Shown: positions 16,287-25,687 of the stretch, one piece after another
How positions within the stretch are numbered: position 1 is the first letter of the stretch
How the letters are laid out: each line of letters starts with the position of its first letter
From: Ignavibacteria bacterium
Lineage (GTDB): Bacteria; Bacteroidota; Ignavibacteria; UBA10030; F1-140-MAGs086
Length of the DNA: 42,649 nt
Reading direction: 5' to 3'
NCBI GenBank assembly: GCA_016873775.1
Contig: VGWC01000013.1
Coordinates: forward strand, 1-42,649
Notes under the pieces: generated by a model
What the model saw: the letters and a program-made list of their open reading frames with translations, nothing else
The model's database searches: none
Told to the model about the DNA's origin: nothing
Program-made: the position numbers and the translations under genes

Positions 16287-18200
16287 ATGAGATACACGTT
16301 TATTTTATTCGTCGCAATTTTACTTTCGTCCACCGTTGTGTTTTCTAAAAAAGAACATAGAAACACGTCTCCATTTTCTCGCGCAATTCTTCCTGATGTC
16401 ATAAGTCCTGATACCAGTGCACCAGATACGTGGGGCTATACTTGGGTACGAAGCACAGAGCCCGGAGGTCCGGTTTATAACTGGCTTGATTCTACAGATG
16501 GATGGCAACGAGTAAATGGTTTATTGGATGATAATGCCGTTGGATTTTTCAACTTAGGTTTTACATTTCATTACTATTGGTATGATGTTACAAGATTGCA
16601 AATCGGTTCAAACGGATGGATTGGTTTTGAACAAACTATCGGAAATCTTGCTGCTGCTTTTACACAATTTCCTAACTCAACTCCTCCCAATGATGTCATA
16701 GCACCACTTGGCGCAGATTATGATTTTAGCCCTAATGTTATTGGTCCTTATAATTCAAGAGTATATTTTTGGACGAACAATGTTGATTCTGCAGTTATCA
16801 GTTGGGTAGATGCAATTGAATGGTTTCAAACACCTCCCAATCCCCGTCCTACATATTCTTTTCAGGTGATATTAACGAAAGCTGATAGTTCTCTCACATT
16901 TCAATATGGACAACATACAGGAAATGGAGCATTCGCATCCGAAAGCAATATAACAATGGGAATTGAAAATGTAACGGGAACTATTGGATTAAGTTACTAT
17001 TTTGCTAGCGGTTCAATTGACCCAACACGCTATGAAACTGGAACTGCAATTAGAATTAAAAAAACAATTGATACTGGTTTGCAAATTGTTGATGCTGGAG
17101 TTATTGGAGGATTTAATAATTTGAACGGTGCGGTTTTTCTTCAAGCGAATGTCAATAATACTATTTCTGCGTATGTAAAAAATTTTGGAACTGCAAATTT
17201 AACCAATGTACGCGTACGTCATACTATTTCCCGAGGCGTAACAACATTACTTCGCGATACGGTGTTTATAGATACGCTTTCTCCGGGAACAACAAAAGTC
17301 ATCACGTTTCCAAAGCCGTTTTTGCCAACACAAGTTGCAGTTCATTCCGGACAATTTCGTATTGAAGCAGCGGGAGATGTTCTTGCTTCTAATAACGTAA
17401 AGACAACAGAAATGGATGTTATCAATGCAATTCCTGGAACTCCAATCGTATTAGCATACGATGATAATGTTCTTGATGGAACTGGTCGTTCATGGGGAAG
17501 TTCTGGTGGTTTTGGAAATGAATTTGAGGTCCCCGTTCCCGTAAAAATTGAATCTGCGTATGTTAGAATTCAAACAGTAACATCCGGACAAACACTTACT
17601 ATTTATGTCGTAGATGATGACGGTTCTCAAGGTTCTCCTGGAACAGTACTTGATTCGGTAATTATTGCATCTCCAATTTCCGGAATCAACAAAGCGTATT
17701 TTGGTTCTAAAAATATTGTTGTCGAAAGTGGTAAATTTTACATTGGTGAAACCGGTCAGCATACTTATGCAATGGATCAAACGCAGCCACTTTCCAACCG
17801 TGGATGGGAAATCACATCGGGATGGGGAGTAAACCGTTTTGGAGCAACAGAAGATGTTATGGTGCGCGCAGTAGTATCAGTTGTCTCCAGCGATGTTCGC
17901 AATTATATGCAATATCTTCCCAAAGGTTATGAAGTTGAACAAAACTATCCTAATCCGTTTAATCCAAGTACTACAATTCGCGTAACACTTGCCAAGAAAT
18001 CGAATATCAAAGTAGTAGTGTACGATATACTTGGAAATGAAATCAAAACGCTTTTTAACGGTAATGCCCAAGTTGGCGAAACAAAAATTATTTGGGATGG
18101 AACAAATCGTTACGGTACATCTGTTCATTCAGGAGTATTTTTCTATCGAGTACAAGGAGATAATTTTTCCGAAACAAAAAAGATGTTATTATTGAAGTAA
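16287..18200 (+). CDS. secreted multi-domain protein with type IX (Por) sorting domain
   Basis: A 637-residue exported protein with a signal peptide (RYTFILFVAILLSSTVVFS). It has an N-terminal beta-sandwich (about 40-260), a CARDB/Ig-like domain (about 270-390, VDAGVIGGFNNLNGAV), a jelly-roll-like segment (about 390-550), and a C-terminal sorting domain: YEVEQNYPNPFNPSTTIRVT, IKVVVYDILGNEI, GVFFYRVQGDNFSETKKM. AAAGGAG at 16271-16277, nine bases before the ATG, is an excellent ribosome binding site, and TATAAT at 16248-16253 could be a -10 element. A hairpin terminator follows, so it is likely a single-gene unit. No enzymatic motif is seen; adhesion or matrix roles are guesses. Confidence 0.88.
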   Translation: MRYTFILFVAILLSSTVVFSKKEHRNTSPFSRAILPDVISPDTSAPDTWGYTWVRSTEPGGPVYNWLDSTDGWQRVNGLLDDNAVGFFNLGFTFHYYWYDVTRLQIGSNGWIGFEQTIGNLAAAFTQFPNSTPPNDVIAPLGADYDFSPNVIGPYNSRVYFWTNNVDSAVISWVDAIEWFQTPPNPRPTYSFQVILTKADSSLTFQYGQHTGNGAFASESNITMGIENVTGTIGLSYYFASGSIDPTRYETGTAIRIKKTIDTGLQIVDAGVIGGFNNLNGAVFLQANVNNTISAYVKNFGTANLTNVRVRHTISRGVTTLLRDTVFIDTLSPGTTKVITFPKPFLPTQVAVHSGQFRIEAAGDVLASNNVKTTEMDVINAIPGTPIVLAYDDNVLDGTGRSWGSSGGFGNEFEVPVPVKIESAYVRIQTVTSGQTLTIYVVDDDGSQGSPGTVLDSVIIASPISGINKAYFGSKNIVVESGKFYIGETGQHTYAMDQTQPLSNRGWEITSGWGVNRFGATEDVMVRAVVSVVSSDVRNYMQYLPKGYEVEQNYPNPFNPSTTIRVTLAKKSNIKVVVYDILGNEIKTLFNGNAQVGETKIIWDGTNRYGTSVHSGVFFYRVQGDNFSETKKMLLLK

Positions 18201-18228
18201 CACAAACTCTTTGTTTTGCAAAATACGT

Positions 18229-18262
18229 AAGCCGATTTCAATTTACGAAATCGGCTTTTTTT
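18229..18262 (+). terminator. Rho-independent terminator after the secreted-protein gene
   Basis: An 11-base perfect stem AAGCCGATTTC / GAAATCGGCTT with a seven-base loop is followed by a run of T. It sits 28 bases after the stop at 18200. Confidence 0.9.
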
Positions 18263-18338
18263 ATCAGAGAAATTGTTTGTGAAAAAAAGCATCATTATAT
18301 TTTCTCCGTTTCTTTTAATTAACCTAAAAAAAAACACC

Positions 18339-19028
18339 ATGCTCTCAAAATTACTCATTCTGCTTTCAATCATTATTTTCCAAAGCAAAATATTTTCGCA
18401 ACCTTCCATCAAAATCGTTGGCGGAACAAATGCTGATTTCGGCACACTCTATCGCGGTGATAGAATCGAGAAAAAATTGACAATAAAAAACGACGGAAGT
18501 GATACGTTGCGTATTGCAAATGTATCTGCTTCGTGTGGTTGCACAGCAGCAATGTTAAGCGAAAAAATTATTGCTCCCGGCGATTCCGGCTCATTGAATG
18601 TTGGATTTAATTCAGAAAATTTTTCGGGAAAAGTTCAAAAAAATGTTACCCTAACATCGAATGATCCCCAAAATCCAACATTGCAATTTCGTTTCGGTGT
18701 AAATATCATAGAAGAACTTTCTCTTGATCCGCGAACGCTTATTGTTCGTGAGGCAAAAAAAGGTGAAAATGTTTCAACATCTTTAAGAATCAAAAATACT
18801 TCAACATTTCCAATTTCTTTATTATCGTGGAACAGCGAAAATAAAAACGTAAGTATTGAATTGCCCAAAGAACCAATTCAACCTTCAGATGAAATTACAC
18901 TTATCGTAAATTATTTTTGTGAACAAGCAGGTTATGTGAATTCGACATTCGATATCGTTACCAATGCAAAAAAACAATCGAAACTAACGATAAATTTTTA
19001 CATCAACATTCTTTCTTCACAAGAGTAA
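18339..19028 (+). CDS. DUF1573 (HYDIN/ASH-like) exported protein
   Basis: About 229 residues from the ATG at 18339, which gives a clean signal peptide (MLSKLLILLSIIIFQSKIFS). The frame could start at a TTG at 18273, but that lies close to the terminator and adds a lysine-rich leader. Residues about 25-125 are a DUF1573 domain: FGTLYRGDRIEKKLTIKNDG, the conserved cysteine motif VSASCGCTAA, then IAPGDSGSLNVGFN and LTSNDPQNPTL. A second Ig-like ASH domain follows. These proteins are periplasmic or cell-surface with structural roles. The thiolase gene begins on the base after its stop codon. Confidence 0.85.
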   Translation: MLSKLLILLSIIIFQSKIFSQPSIKIVGGTNADFGTLYRGDRIEKKLTIKNDGSDTLRIANVSASCGCTAAMLSEKIIAPGDSGSLNVGFNSENFSGKVQKNVTLTSNDPQNPTLQFRFGVNIIEELSLDPRTLIVREAKKGENVSTSLRIKNTSTFPISLLSWNSENKNVSIELPKEPIQPSDEITLIVNYFCEQAGYVNSTFDIVTNAKKQSKLTINFYINILSSQE

Positions 19029-20225
19029 ATGCGAACCGAGGCATATATCGTTGAAGCAGTAAGAACACCTATTGGAAAATATGGAGGCGTTTTTCGTGAT
19101 GTTCGCGCCGATGATTTGGGTGCAATTCCACTTCGTGCTCTTTTGTCACGTACAAAAATATCTGCAGAGTGTATTGATGACGTAATCATTGGTTGTGCAA
19201 ATCAAGCGGGCGAAGATAACCGAAATATAGGTCGAATGTGCAGTCTGCTTGCCGGTTTTCCTTATTCAGTTCCAGGAGTTACTATTAACCGTCTCTGCGG
19301 TTCAAGTCTTGAAGCGATAAATATTGCGGCGCGTTCTATTTGGAGTAATGAAATGGATATTGTAATTGCAGGTGGAGTTGAAAGTATGAGCCGCGCACCG
19401 TATTCGATTGCGAAAAATCAAAAAGGAACGTTTGGAAATGTAACTGCGTACGATACTGCACTTGGATGGCGTTATCCGAATCCGCAGATGGAAAAATTAT
19501 TTCCATTGGAATCAATGGGAGAGACTGCGGAAAATATAGCAGAGAAATATAAAATTTCACGAGAAGCACAAGACGAATTTGCATTCAGAAGCCATAACAA
19601 TGCCGTAAAAGCACAGGAAGAAAATGTATTCTCTAACGAACTTATTTCTGTAGAAACATTTTTCAGAAATACATCAGCGACAATAATTTCAGATGAGTGT
19701 CCTCGCAAAGACACTACGTTAGAAAAATTATCTCAACTGAGTTCTGTGTTTAAGAAAAACGGAACGGTAACGGCAGGAAATTCTTCAACATTAAATGATG
19801 GTGCAGCAGCAGTTTTGATAATGAATGAAAAAAGTATTGTAGAACAAAACCTTTCTCCTATAGCAAGAATAGTTTCTACTGGAATTGCTGGAGTTGATCC
19901 CCGATATATGGGAATTGGACCTGTTCCAGCAACACAACAGGCAATGAAAAAAGGAAAAATTACGATTGCTGATTTAGATATAATTGAACTTAATGAAGCA
20001 TTTGCGGCACAATCGCTTGCAGTGATAAGGGAATTGAAACTCTCTATAGAAAACGTTAATGTAAACGGTGGAGCAATTGCACTTGGACATCCTCTCGGTT
20101 GCAGTGGTGCAAGAATTTTGACAACTTTAGTGTATGAATTAGTGAGAAGAAAAAGTACTTTGGGATTAGCAACAATGTGCATCGGTGTTGGACAAGGAAT
20201 TGCAACGATAGTAGAACGTGTATAA
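19029..20225 (+). CDS. acetyl-CoA C-acyltransferase (thiolase)
   Basis: A 398-residue cytoplasmic thiolase that exchanges an acyl group between CoA thioesters (3-ketoacyl-CoA cleavage or acetoacetyl-CoA formation). The three catalytic residues are in place: nucleophile Cys90 (INRLCGSS), His354 (GGAIALGHPLGCSGAR) and Cys384 (TMCIGVGQG). Length and the N-terminus (AYIVEAVRTPIGKYGG) are standard for the degradative/PcaF-like branch. The start directly abuts the DUF1573 stop (no gap), so co-transcription is likely although the products have unrelated roles. Along with AtuA and the biotin carboxylase elsewhere in the window it could serve acyl-CoA catabolism, but no pathway is proven. Confidence 0.95.
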   Translation: MRTEAYIVEAVRTPIGKYGGVFRDVRADDLGAIPLRALLSRTKISAECIDDVIIGCANQAGEDNRNIGRMCSLLAGFPYSVPGVTINRLCGSSLEAINIAARSIWSNEMDIVIAGGVESMSRAPYSIAKNQKGTFGNVTAYDTALGWRYPNPQMEKLFPLESMGETAENIAEKYKISREAQDEFAFRSHNNAVKAQEENVFSNELISVETFFRNTSATIISDECPRKDTTLEKLSQLSSVFKKNGTVTAGNSSTLNDGAAAVLIMNEKSIVEQNLSPIARIVSTGIAGVDPRYMGIGPVPATQQAMKKGKITIADLDIIELNEAFAAQSLAVIRELKLSIENVNVNGGAIALGHPLGCSGARILTTLVYELVRRKSTLGLATMCIGVGQGIATIVERV

Positions 20226-20227
20226 AG

Positions 20228-21298
20228 TTAATCACGTTTCCAAATTCCCGGAATGCGTATTGAACATTTTGGACAACAATTATCTAATAAATTATTTTTC
20301 TTTATTGTAAAACCTAAACGCTCCACTAATAATTCGCCGCAATTATAACAATAAGTGTTTTCGTACTTCTTCAACATTCCTGGGAGATTTCCGGCGTATA
20401 CAAAATGCAAGCCTTCTTCGTAGCCTATTTCTACGGCACGTTGCAACAAAGAGACAGGAGTTTTAACCGTTGTTTTCATTTTGTAATTGGGATGAAATGC
20501 AGTAATATGCCAAGGAATATCCGCAGATATACTTTGAATGAATCTTGCTATTTCGCGAATTTCTGTTTCGGAATCATTAAATTGAGGAACAAGAAGAGTT
20601 ACAATCTCAATCCAAAATTTCATCTTGTGTAAACATTGAATTGAATTTAGTATGTTGTTCAGCGGACATCCTAATTTTCTATAGTATTTGTCGTTAAATC
20701 CTTTTAAATCAACCTTGAATAAATCAACATACGGACGAAGCAATTCAAGTATTTCATGAGTTGTATTACCATTTGAAACATACGAAGTAAGCAAGTTGTT
20801 TTGTTTTGCGAGTTTGAAAATCTCAATCGCCCATTCGCTTGTAATAAGTGGTTCATTATATGTACTGGTTACAATTTTCGCGAGAGTAGCAATTGCAAAA
20901 TCATTGATTTCTTGCGCTGATATTTTTTGAACTTGTGCAATAGAATTTTTATCACGAAGTGTTTGCGATGTAACCCAATTTTGGCAATAGTTACAATGCA
21001 GGTCGCATCCCAGCATTCCAAAACTTAATGCTCGTTCTCCGGGAAGTATATGATAAAAAGGTTTTTTTTCTATCGGATCAAGTTGAATCGCTGATACATA
21101 ACCCCAAGGAACATATAATTTCCCATGTCTATTAAAACGTACTTTGCAAATTCCGTCTCTGCCTTCGTTTATAATACAACGATGTCCACATGCAAAACAC
21201 TCTATTGCATTATTTTCTAATGAAGTAAAAAAATTACTTACCGTTGTATATTTTGAAAGAATTTTTTTAACAGGATTTTCTAATTGTGATGCTATCAT
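20228..21298 (-). CDS. amrS: AmmeMemoRadiSam system radical SAM enzyme (AmrS)
   Basis: A radical SAM protein of about 356 residues from the ATG at 21298. The radical SAM cluster motif is CDLHCNYC (Cys98, 102, 105). It is framed by an N-terminal cysteine set (CFACGHRC, then C51) and a C-terminal CYNCG...CCPKC zinc-ribbon-like motif, both diagnostic of AmrS. AmrS belongs to the MEMO1/AMMECR1/radical SAM set; its exact reaction is not established. The longer upstream frame (to 21382) would overlap the divergent gene and lacks the family N-terminus, so it is rejected. No MEMO or AMMECR1 gene is in the window. It converges on the thiolase gene with two bases between the stops. Confidence 0.9.
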   Translation of the reverse strand: MIASQLENPVKKILSKYTTVSNFFTSLENNAIECFACGHRCIINEGRDGICKVRFNRHGKLYVPWGYVSAIQLDPIEKKPFYHILPGERALSFGMLGCDLHCNYCQNWVTSQTLRDKNSIAQVQKISAQEINDFAIATLAKIVTSTYNEPLITSEWAIEIFKLAKQNNLLTSYVSNGNTTHEILELLRPYVDLFKVDLKGFNDKYYRKLGCPLNNILNSIQCLHKMKFWIEIVTLLVPQFNDSETEIREIARFIQSISADIPWHITAFHPNYKMKTTVKTPVSLLQRAVEIGYEEGLHFVYAGNLPGMLKKYENTYCYNCGELLVERLGFTIKKNNLLDNCCPKCSIRIPGIWKRD

Positions 21299-21326
21299 AA
21301 CGACAAAGAAATTGTAAAACAATATA

Positions 21327-22085
21327 ATGCTCTTTTTTAAAGAAATAAATCTACACGCAAGAAAAATTATCGAGTTAGTCAAAAATAATTCTTCAACAAA
21401 AATTATTATATCTTACTTTGTGATGTACTTTTTGGGGAGTACTGATGTATGTTCAATGGAAAAAAATAAACATCAATTGTTTTTTAATACATTAACAATA
21501 CGAAAACAAGAACCTGAAATTCAAAAACAACAATCGCTTGCATTTGAAATTTTAATTTCAACAACTGGATTTGGGTTGGGTGGATTCTATAAAACGAAAC
21601 TATCGAATTCCACAAGTGGAACGCTTAATCTATTTGTTTCAGAAGTCGAAGACGAACAAGAAATCGAGTTTTACGACATTTACGGAAATTCCATTCATCC
21701 AGGAAAAATAAACCGTTTCTTCCTCATTCCACTGTATTTCGGAATTGAACAAAGAATTTTTACTGAATCTATAACATCATCATTTCGTCCGTTTGTGAAC
21801 TTCGGAATTGGACCAACAGTTATTTTTTCTACCTCTGCACAAGAAGATTTTTTTTCTTCTTTAGGAAATGGACGTTCACGATTGAATGTAAGCGGTTATA
21901 TTGGTGTGGGCTCGTATTGGGGAAATAAGTCGGAAACATTGTTTGGATTTAATGTACGATATGTTTACGCTCCTTATCCGAAAGGAATAGAAAGTTTAGA
22001 AAATATATTTACAGGAGAAAAAAAATATTTAAAAGAATTTGGCGGGATTTACATTACGCTTTCCATCGGTAACAATTTCGATTAA
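21327..22085 (+). CDS. putative outer-membrane beta-barrel protein
   Basis: A 252-residue protein of unknown function. A hydrophobic segment at residues 26-37 (KIIISYFVMYFLG) could be a signal peptide with an unusually long basic leader; an internal ATG at 21423 is possible. The rest alternates aromatic and glycine residues in strands (FEILISTTGFGLGGFYKT, LIPLYFGIEQRIF, FRPFVNFGIGPTVIFS, VSGYIGVGSYW, FGFNVRYVYAPYP) and ends GGIYITLSIGNNFD. That is the pattern of small outer-membrane barrels. It is divergent from amrS with only 28 bases between starts, so a shared promoter region is likely. Confidence 0.7.
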   Translation: MLFFKEINLHARKIIELVKNNSSTKIIISYFVMYFLGSTDVCSMEKNKHQLFFNTLTIRKQEPEIQKQQSLAFEILISTTGFGLGGFYKTKLSNSTSGTLNLFVSEVEDEQEIEFYDIYGNSIHPGKINRFFLIPLYFGIEQRIFTESITSSFRPFVNFGIGPTVIFSTSAQEDFFSSLGNGRSRLNVSGYIGVGSYWGNKSETLFGFNVRYVYAPYPKGIESLENIFTGEKKYLKEFGGIYITLSIGNNFD

Positions 22086-22140
22086 AATACACTGGCGTTC
22101 TCGTAAAATCTCCCCTCGTTCTACGGAACGCCTTTGTATT
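22086..22140. repeat. imperfect inverted repeat between convergent genes
   Basis: AATACACTGGCGTTC (22086-22100) and GAACGCCTTTGTATT (22126-22140) pair at 13 of 15 positions across a 25-base loop. There is no T run, so a classic terminator is not certain. It may act as a bidirectional terminator or be a small repeat relic. The rest of this 156-base gap shows nothing else. Confidence 0.5.
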
Positions 22141-22241
22141 TAGCCATGCGACAACTAAAAAAACCGAGAAAAAGTTAACCACATTATATTCCTACGTATG
22201 TGAGAAATATCACAAACATCGGTATTTTCAATTTTATTTTT

Positions 22242-25073
22242 TTAATTCTTTGATAGTACTCTCTTCAAGCAACTTCCAGTTATAGAATCTGTATTATTGA
22301 TTATTGTTTTGAGTGTACCTTCTGCAATTATAAATCCGCCTCTTTCTCCTCCCTCTGGTCCTAAATCAATAATCCAATCAGCGCATTTTATGACATCTAA
22401 GTTATGTTCTATGACAATGATTGAATGTTCACGTTTTAGCAACCGCTGAAAACACTGTAACAATATATTTATATCATTGAAATGCAAACCCGTTGTCGGT
22501 TCATCAAAAATAAATAGTGTGTTTGCATTTTTATCTGCATCAACTAAAAACGATGCTAACTTTATTCGTTGAGTTTCTCCACCTGAAAGTGTCGTTGAAG
22601 ATTGCCCTAAGCGCAAGTATCCTAATCCAACATCGTGAAGAATGCGTAAGCGTTTTGCAATTTTTATTCCTGTTGGATATTCACCAAAAAAAGCAAAAGC
22701 TTCTGAAACTGTGAAATTTAGTACGTCGATAATATTTTTTCCGTTGTATTGAATTTGCAGTATTTCTTTCTTAAATCTTGTTCCACCACATACTTCACAC
22801 TGCAGTTCAAGTTCAGCCAAAAATTGCATTTCTATCCTCTGTATTCCTTCACCATTACACGCCTCGCATCTACCGCCCGATACATTAAAAGAAAAATGTG
22901 ATGGCATATACCCACGCATTTTAGATTGCGGCGTACTTGCAAACACATCTCTAATCAAATCGTACGCTTTTATATACGTAACAGGATTTGAACGAGAAGT
23001 TTTACCAATGGGCGATTGGTCAACTAATGCGACATTCGCAATATTATTTATACCTTCTACTTTTTCCACTTGAACAACAGTACCATCTAATTCACCTCGA
23101 ATTTTTTTTATACTATTATAGATTACGTTGTGTACCAACGTGCTTTTTCCAGAACCTGAAACGCCAGTAACACAAACAAAATTTTGTAAAGGAATTTTTA
23201 CGTTGATATTTTTCAAATTATGTTCTCTCGCTCCAATAATTGCAATGTAATTTCCACTTCCATTATTTCTACACGTTGGAATTTTTATTTCTTCATATCC
23301 AGAAAGATACTTACTCGTCAAAGTATTTGATTGCAATAGTTGCTGATGTTTTCCTGAAAAAACAATTTCGCCGCCCAATTCTCCAGCATTTGGACCAATA
23401 TCAATAATATAATCAGCAGACTCAATTATTTCTCTATCATGTTCAACTACTATTACTGTATTTCCTAAATCTCGTAATGATTTTAAAATTCCTATTAAGC
23501 GGCGCGTATCTCTAGTGTGTAATCCGATACTTGGTTCGTCGAGAACATATAATGTTCCGACCAACGATAATCCAAGTGCAGTTGCGAGATGAATTCTTTG
23601 CGATTCGCCTCCGGAAAGAGTGTGAGTTGTTCTATCAAGCGTTAAGTAACCGATTCCGACATCGATCAAAAATTTAATGCGCTTTTTTATTTCATGTAAA
23701 ATGCGTTCAGAAATTTTTTTTTCAGATTCGCTGAGAAGTAATGAATCGAAAAAATCGTATGCTGCAGAAAGCGACATTTGCGCAACATCAGCGATGGTTT
23801 TGTTATTTAGTTTTACTAATAATGCTTCTTGCCGAAGACGGCTTCCTTTACATTCGCTGCAAATTGTATAGCCACGATAACGACTTAAAAACACGCGGTA
23901 ATGCAATTTGTAAGATTTCGATTGTAGAAATTGGAAAAAACCGTTAACTCCACAAAACGTTTCATATCCGTTGAAAATTACGTTACGTTCTTCCTCTTTA
24001 AGTTGATAATACGGAACATTCGTACGAATGTTTACGCGGGCTGCAATTTCTAACAATTCAATGTGGAATTTTTTCCAATTCGGAAAATTCCAACAATGGA
24101 TTGCCCCTTCTTCGAGATTTTTATTTTTGTCAGGAACGACTAAGCCCTCATCTATGCCGATTGATTTTCCGAAACCTTGACACACAGAACACGCGCCTAA
24201 AGGAGTATTGAATGAAAAGAGTTGTTGTTCTGGTTCCTGATATTGCACATCACAGAGCGAGCACATAAAGTGCTGGTTGAATCGTAATTCATTTCCGGAT
24301 TCAACAAAATGAATTACGAGTTTTCCATCTCCGAATCGAAACGCCGACTCAAGAGAATCAGAAAGACGATTATCGTGCTTTTCATTATTTAGTAATAGTC
24401 TATCAAGTACAACAAATATTTTTTTTTGGTATTGAAAGTTTTCAATATCAATTTCATTTACATCAATTACAATTCCGCTGTGAAAAATGCGCGTAAACCC
24501 TTGTGAACGTATGTATTCTATTTGCTCATTGATAGTAGTGGTTGAATGTATATGAACGGGAAACAGTACTAAAATTTTATCTCCATTGATTCCACTTGTT
24601 TCTTCATAAAGTTTGTTCACAACTGATTGCACAGAATCTTTTAAAACCACTGTTCCGCATTTTGCACAGTACGTTTTTCCGATGCGGGCAAACAACAGTC
24701 GAAGAAAATCATAAATCTCCGTAGAGGTTCCGACTGTCGAGCGAGGGTTTTTTGAAGGAATTTTTTGCTCTATGGCAACAGAAGGGGAAATGCCACTAAT
24801 AAAATCTACATCTGGTTTTTCAAATCGCTCTAAAAATTGACGCGCGTATGATGAAAGACTTTCGACAAATCTTCTTTGCCCTTCAGCATAAATTGTGTCA
24901 AACGCGAGACTTGATTTTCCTGAACCGCTTACTCCGGTTATTACAACAAGTTGATTGTGGGGAATTTCAACGTTAATATTTTTCAGATTATGAACACGTG
25001 CGCCACGAATGATAATTGAATTTTGTTTTTTAGAATTACTAAACGTATTGTTTTGATTAGTTTTCTTCTGCAT
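22242..25073 (-). CDS. uvrA: excinuclease ABC subunit A (UvrA)
   Basis: A 943-residue DNA damage-recognition ATPase of nucleotide excision repair. The first Walker A is GVSGSGKSS (about residues 47-55), with the family sequence FVESLSSYARQFLERFEKPD and SPSVAIEQK. The first zinc module is CAKCG...CSLCD...CSVCQGFG, and the first signature is THTLSGGESQRIHLA. The second Walker A is GVSGSGKST, the second zinc module CEACNGEG...CEVCGGTRF, the second signature STTLSGGETQRIKLA, and Walker B FIFDEPTTGLH. All catalytic elements appear intact and the length is normal. The N-terminal 18 residues are a hydrophilic extension rich in Asn/Lys. It is read away from the tmRNA gene. No SOS box was identified. 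Confidence 0.98.
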   Translation of the reverse strand: MQKKTNQNNTFSNSKKQNSIIIRGARVHNLKNINVEIPHNQLVVITGVSGSGKSSLAFDTIYAEGQRRFVESLSSYARQFLERFEKPDVDFISGISPSVAIEQKIPSKNPRSTVGTSTEIYDFLRLLFARIGKTYCAKCGTVVLKDSVQSVVNKLYEETSGINGDKILVLFPVHIHSTTTINEQIEYIRSQGFTRIFHSGIVIDVNEIDIENFQYQKKIFVVLDRLLLNNEKHDNRLSDSLESAFRFGDGKLVIHFVESGNELRFNQHFMCSLCDVQYQEPEQQLFSFNTPLGACSVCQGFGKSIGIDEGLVVPDKNKNLEEGAIHCWNFPNWKKFHIELLEIAARVNIRTNVPYYQLKEEERNVIFNGYETFCGVNGFFQFLQSKSYKLHYRVFLSRYRGYTICSECKGSRLRQEALLVKLNNKTIADVAQMSLSAAYDFFDSLLLSESEKKISERILHEIKKRIKFLIDVGIGYLTLDRTTHTLSGGESQRIHLATALGLSLVGTLYVLDEPSIGLHTRDTRRLIGILKSLRDLGNTVIVVEHDREIIESADYIIDIGPNAGELGGEIVFSGKHQQLLQSNTLTSKYLSGYEEIKIPTCRNNGSGNYIAIIGAREHNLKNINVKIPLQNFVCVTGVSGSGKSTLVHNVIYNSIKKIRGELDGTVVQVEKVEGINNIANVALVDQSPIGKTSRSNPVTYIKAYDLIRDVFASTPQSKMRGYMPSHFSFNVSGGRCEACNGEGIQRIEMQFLAELELQCEVCGGTRFKKEILQIQYNGKNIIDVLNFTVSEAFAFFGEYPTGIKIAKRLRILHDVGLGYLRLGQSSTTLSGGETQRIKLASFLVDADKNANTLFIFDEPTTGLHFNDINILLQCFQRLLKREHSIIVIEHNLDVIKCADWIIDLGPEGGERGGFIIAEGTLKTIINNTDSITGSCLKRVLSKN

Positions 25074-25225
25074 AAAAAGAACAACAGTTCGTTATGATTT
25101 TAATTTTTGAATTTTAATAAATGCAAAATTACATTCTGTAAAAAACAATCGCAAAGAAATCAATCAAAACAAAAAATTATAGGTCGCTTTAATAGAAAAA
25201 ATCCTAAATTTTCTTGAACAAAATT

Positions 25226-25254
25226 TTGACTTGAACCAAAAAAAAGACTAAATT
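25226..25254 (+). promoter_or_regulatory. sigma-70-like promoter of ssrA
   Basis: TTGACT (25226-25231), a 17-base spacer, then TAAATT (25249-25254). The mature tmRNA 5' end lies 17 bases after the -10 element. Hexamers and spacing fit the primary sigma factor consensus. It reads away from uvrA. Confidence 0.72.
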
Positions 25255-25270
25255 TATTCTGTTTTAATAT

Positions 25271-25621
25271 GGGGATGAATTGGTTTCGACGGATTGTCGA
25301 TGGTTACAATTGCATCTCGTGCTCTCCATATGCACGTAAATCTCGTGGAAAAACATTAAGTGCCAACTATAATTACGCACTTGCTGCATAATTAATTTTA
25401 TGCAGCCGTTTTCACTTCGTTTCTTCTGATGGACGAAATGAAAGCGTCGCAACATCAGAATAGTTTCAGTTTTGCTCAGTAATTGAAGCGAATTTTTATG
25501 AGATAGTTTTTTATTGAGCGTGTTGTTGCGCGTATAAAAAGCAAAAATAAAACAATAACTAAAGATGTAGTAGTTGTAATGGTCTGCACTTCGGACGCCG
25601 GTTCGATTCCGGCCATCTCCA
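25271..25621 (+). ncRNA. ssrA: transfer-messenger RNA (tmRNA), tag ANYNYALAA
   Basis: A one-piece tmRNA of about 351 nucleotides for trans-translation rescue of stalled ribosomes. The 5' end GGGGATGAATTGGTTTCGAC and the 3' T arm GCCGG-TTCGATT-CCGGC are conserved. The acceptor arm GGGGATG/CATCTCC pairs with one G-T wobble, and the CCA end is not encoded. The tag frame at 25362-25391 reads GCC AAC TAT AAT TAC GCA CTT GCT GCA TAA, giving ANYNYALAA. The conserved ALAA end is the protease degron, and the sequence just before the resume codon is TTAAGT. A hairpin GCTGCATAA...TATGCAGC follows the tag. Confidence 0.97.
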
Positions 25622-25654
25622 CAATTTTTATTATGCGTTGCTATGAATGAACTA

Positions 25655-25687
25655 CAAATCAAAAACCCTCTTGATTTGCAATTTTTC
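25655..25687 (+). terminator. probable terminator of ssrA
   Basis: The stem CAAATCAA / TTGATTTG (25655-25662 and 25671-25678) with an eight-base loop is followed by CAATTTTTC. The following gap to dapF (about 220 bases) shows no gene that I can support. Confidence 0.65.

Noticed and set aside
21299-21382. Longer start for the radical SAM gene
   Set aside because: It would overlap the divergent gene and lacks family resemblance; ATG at 21298 gives the expected N-terminus.
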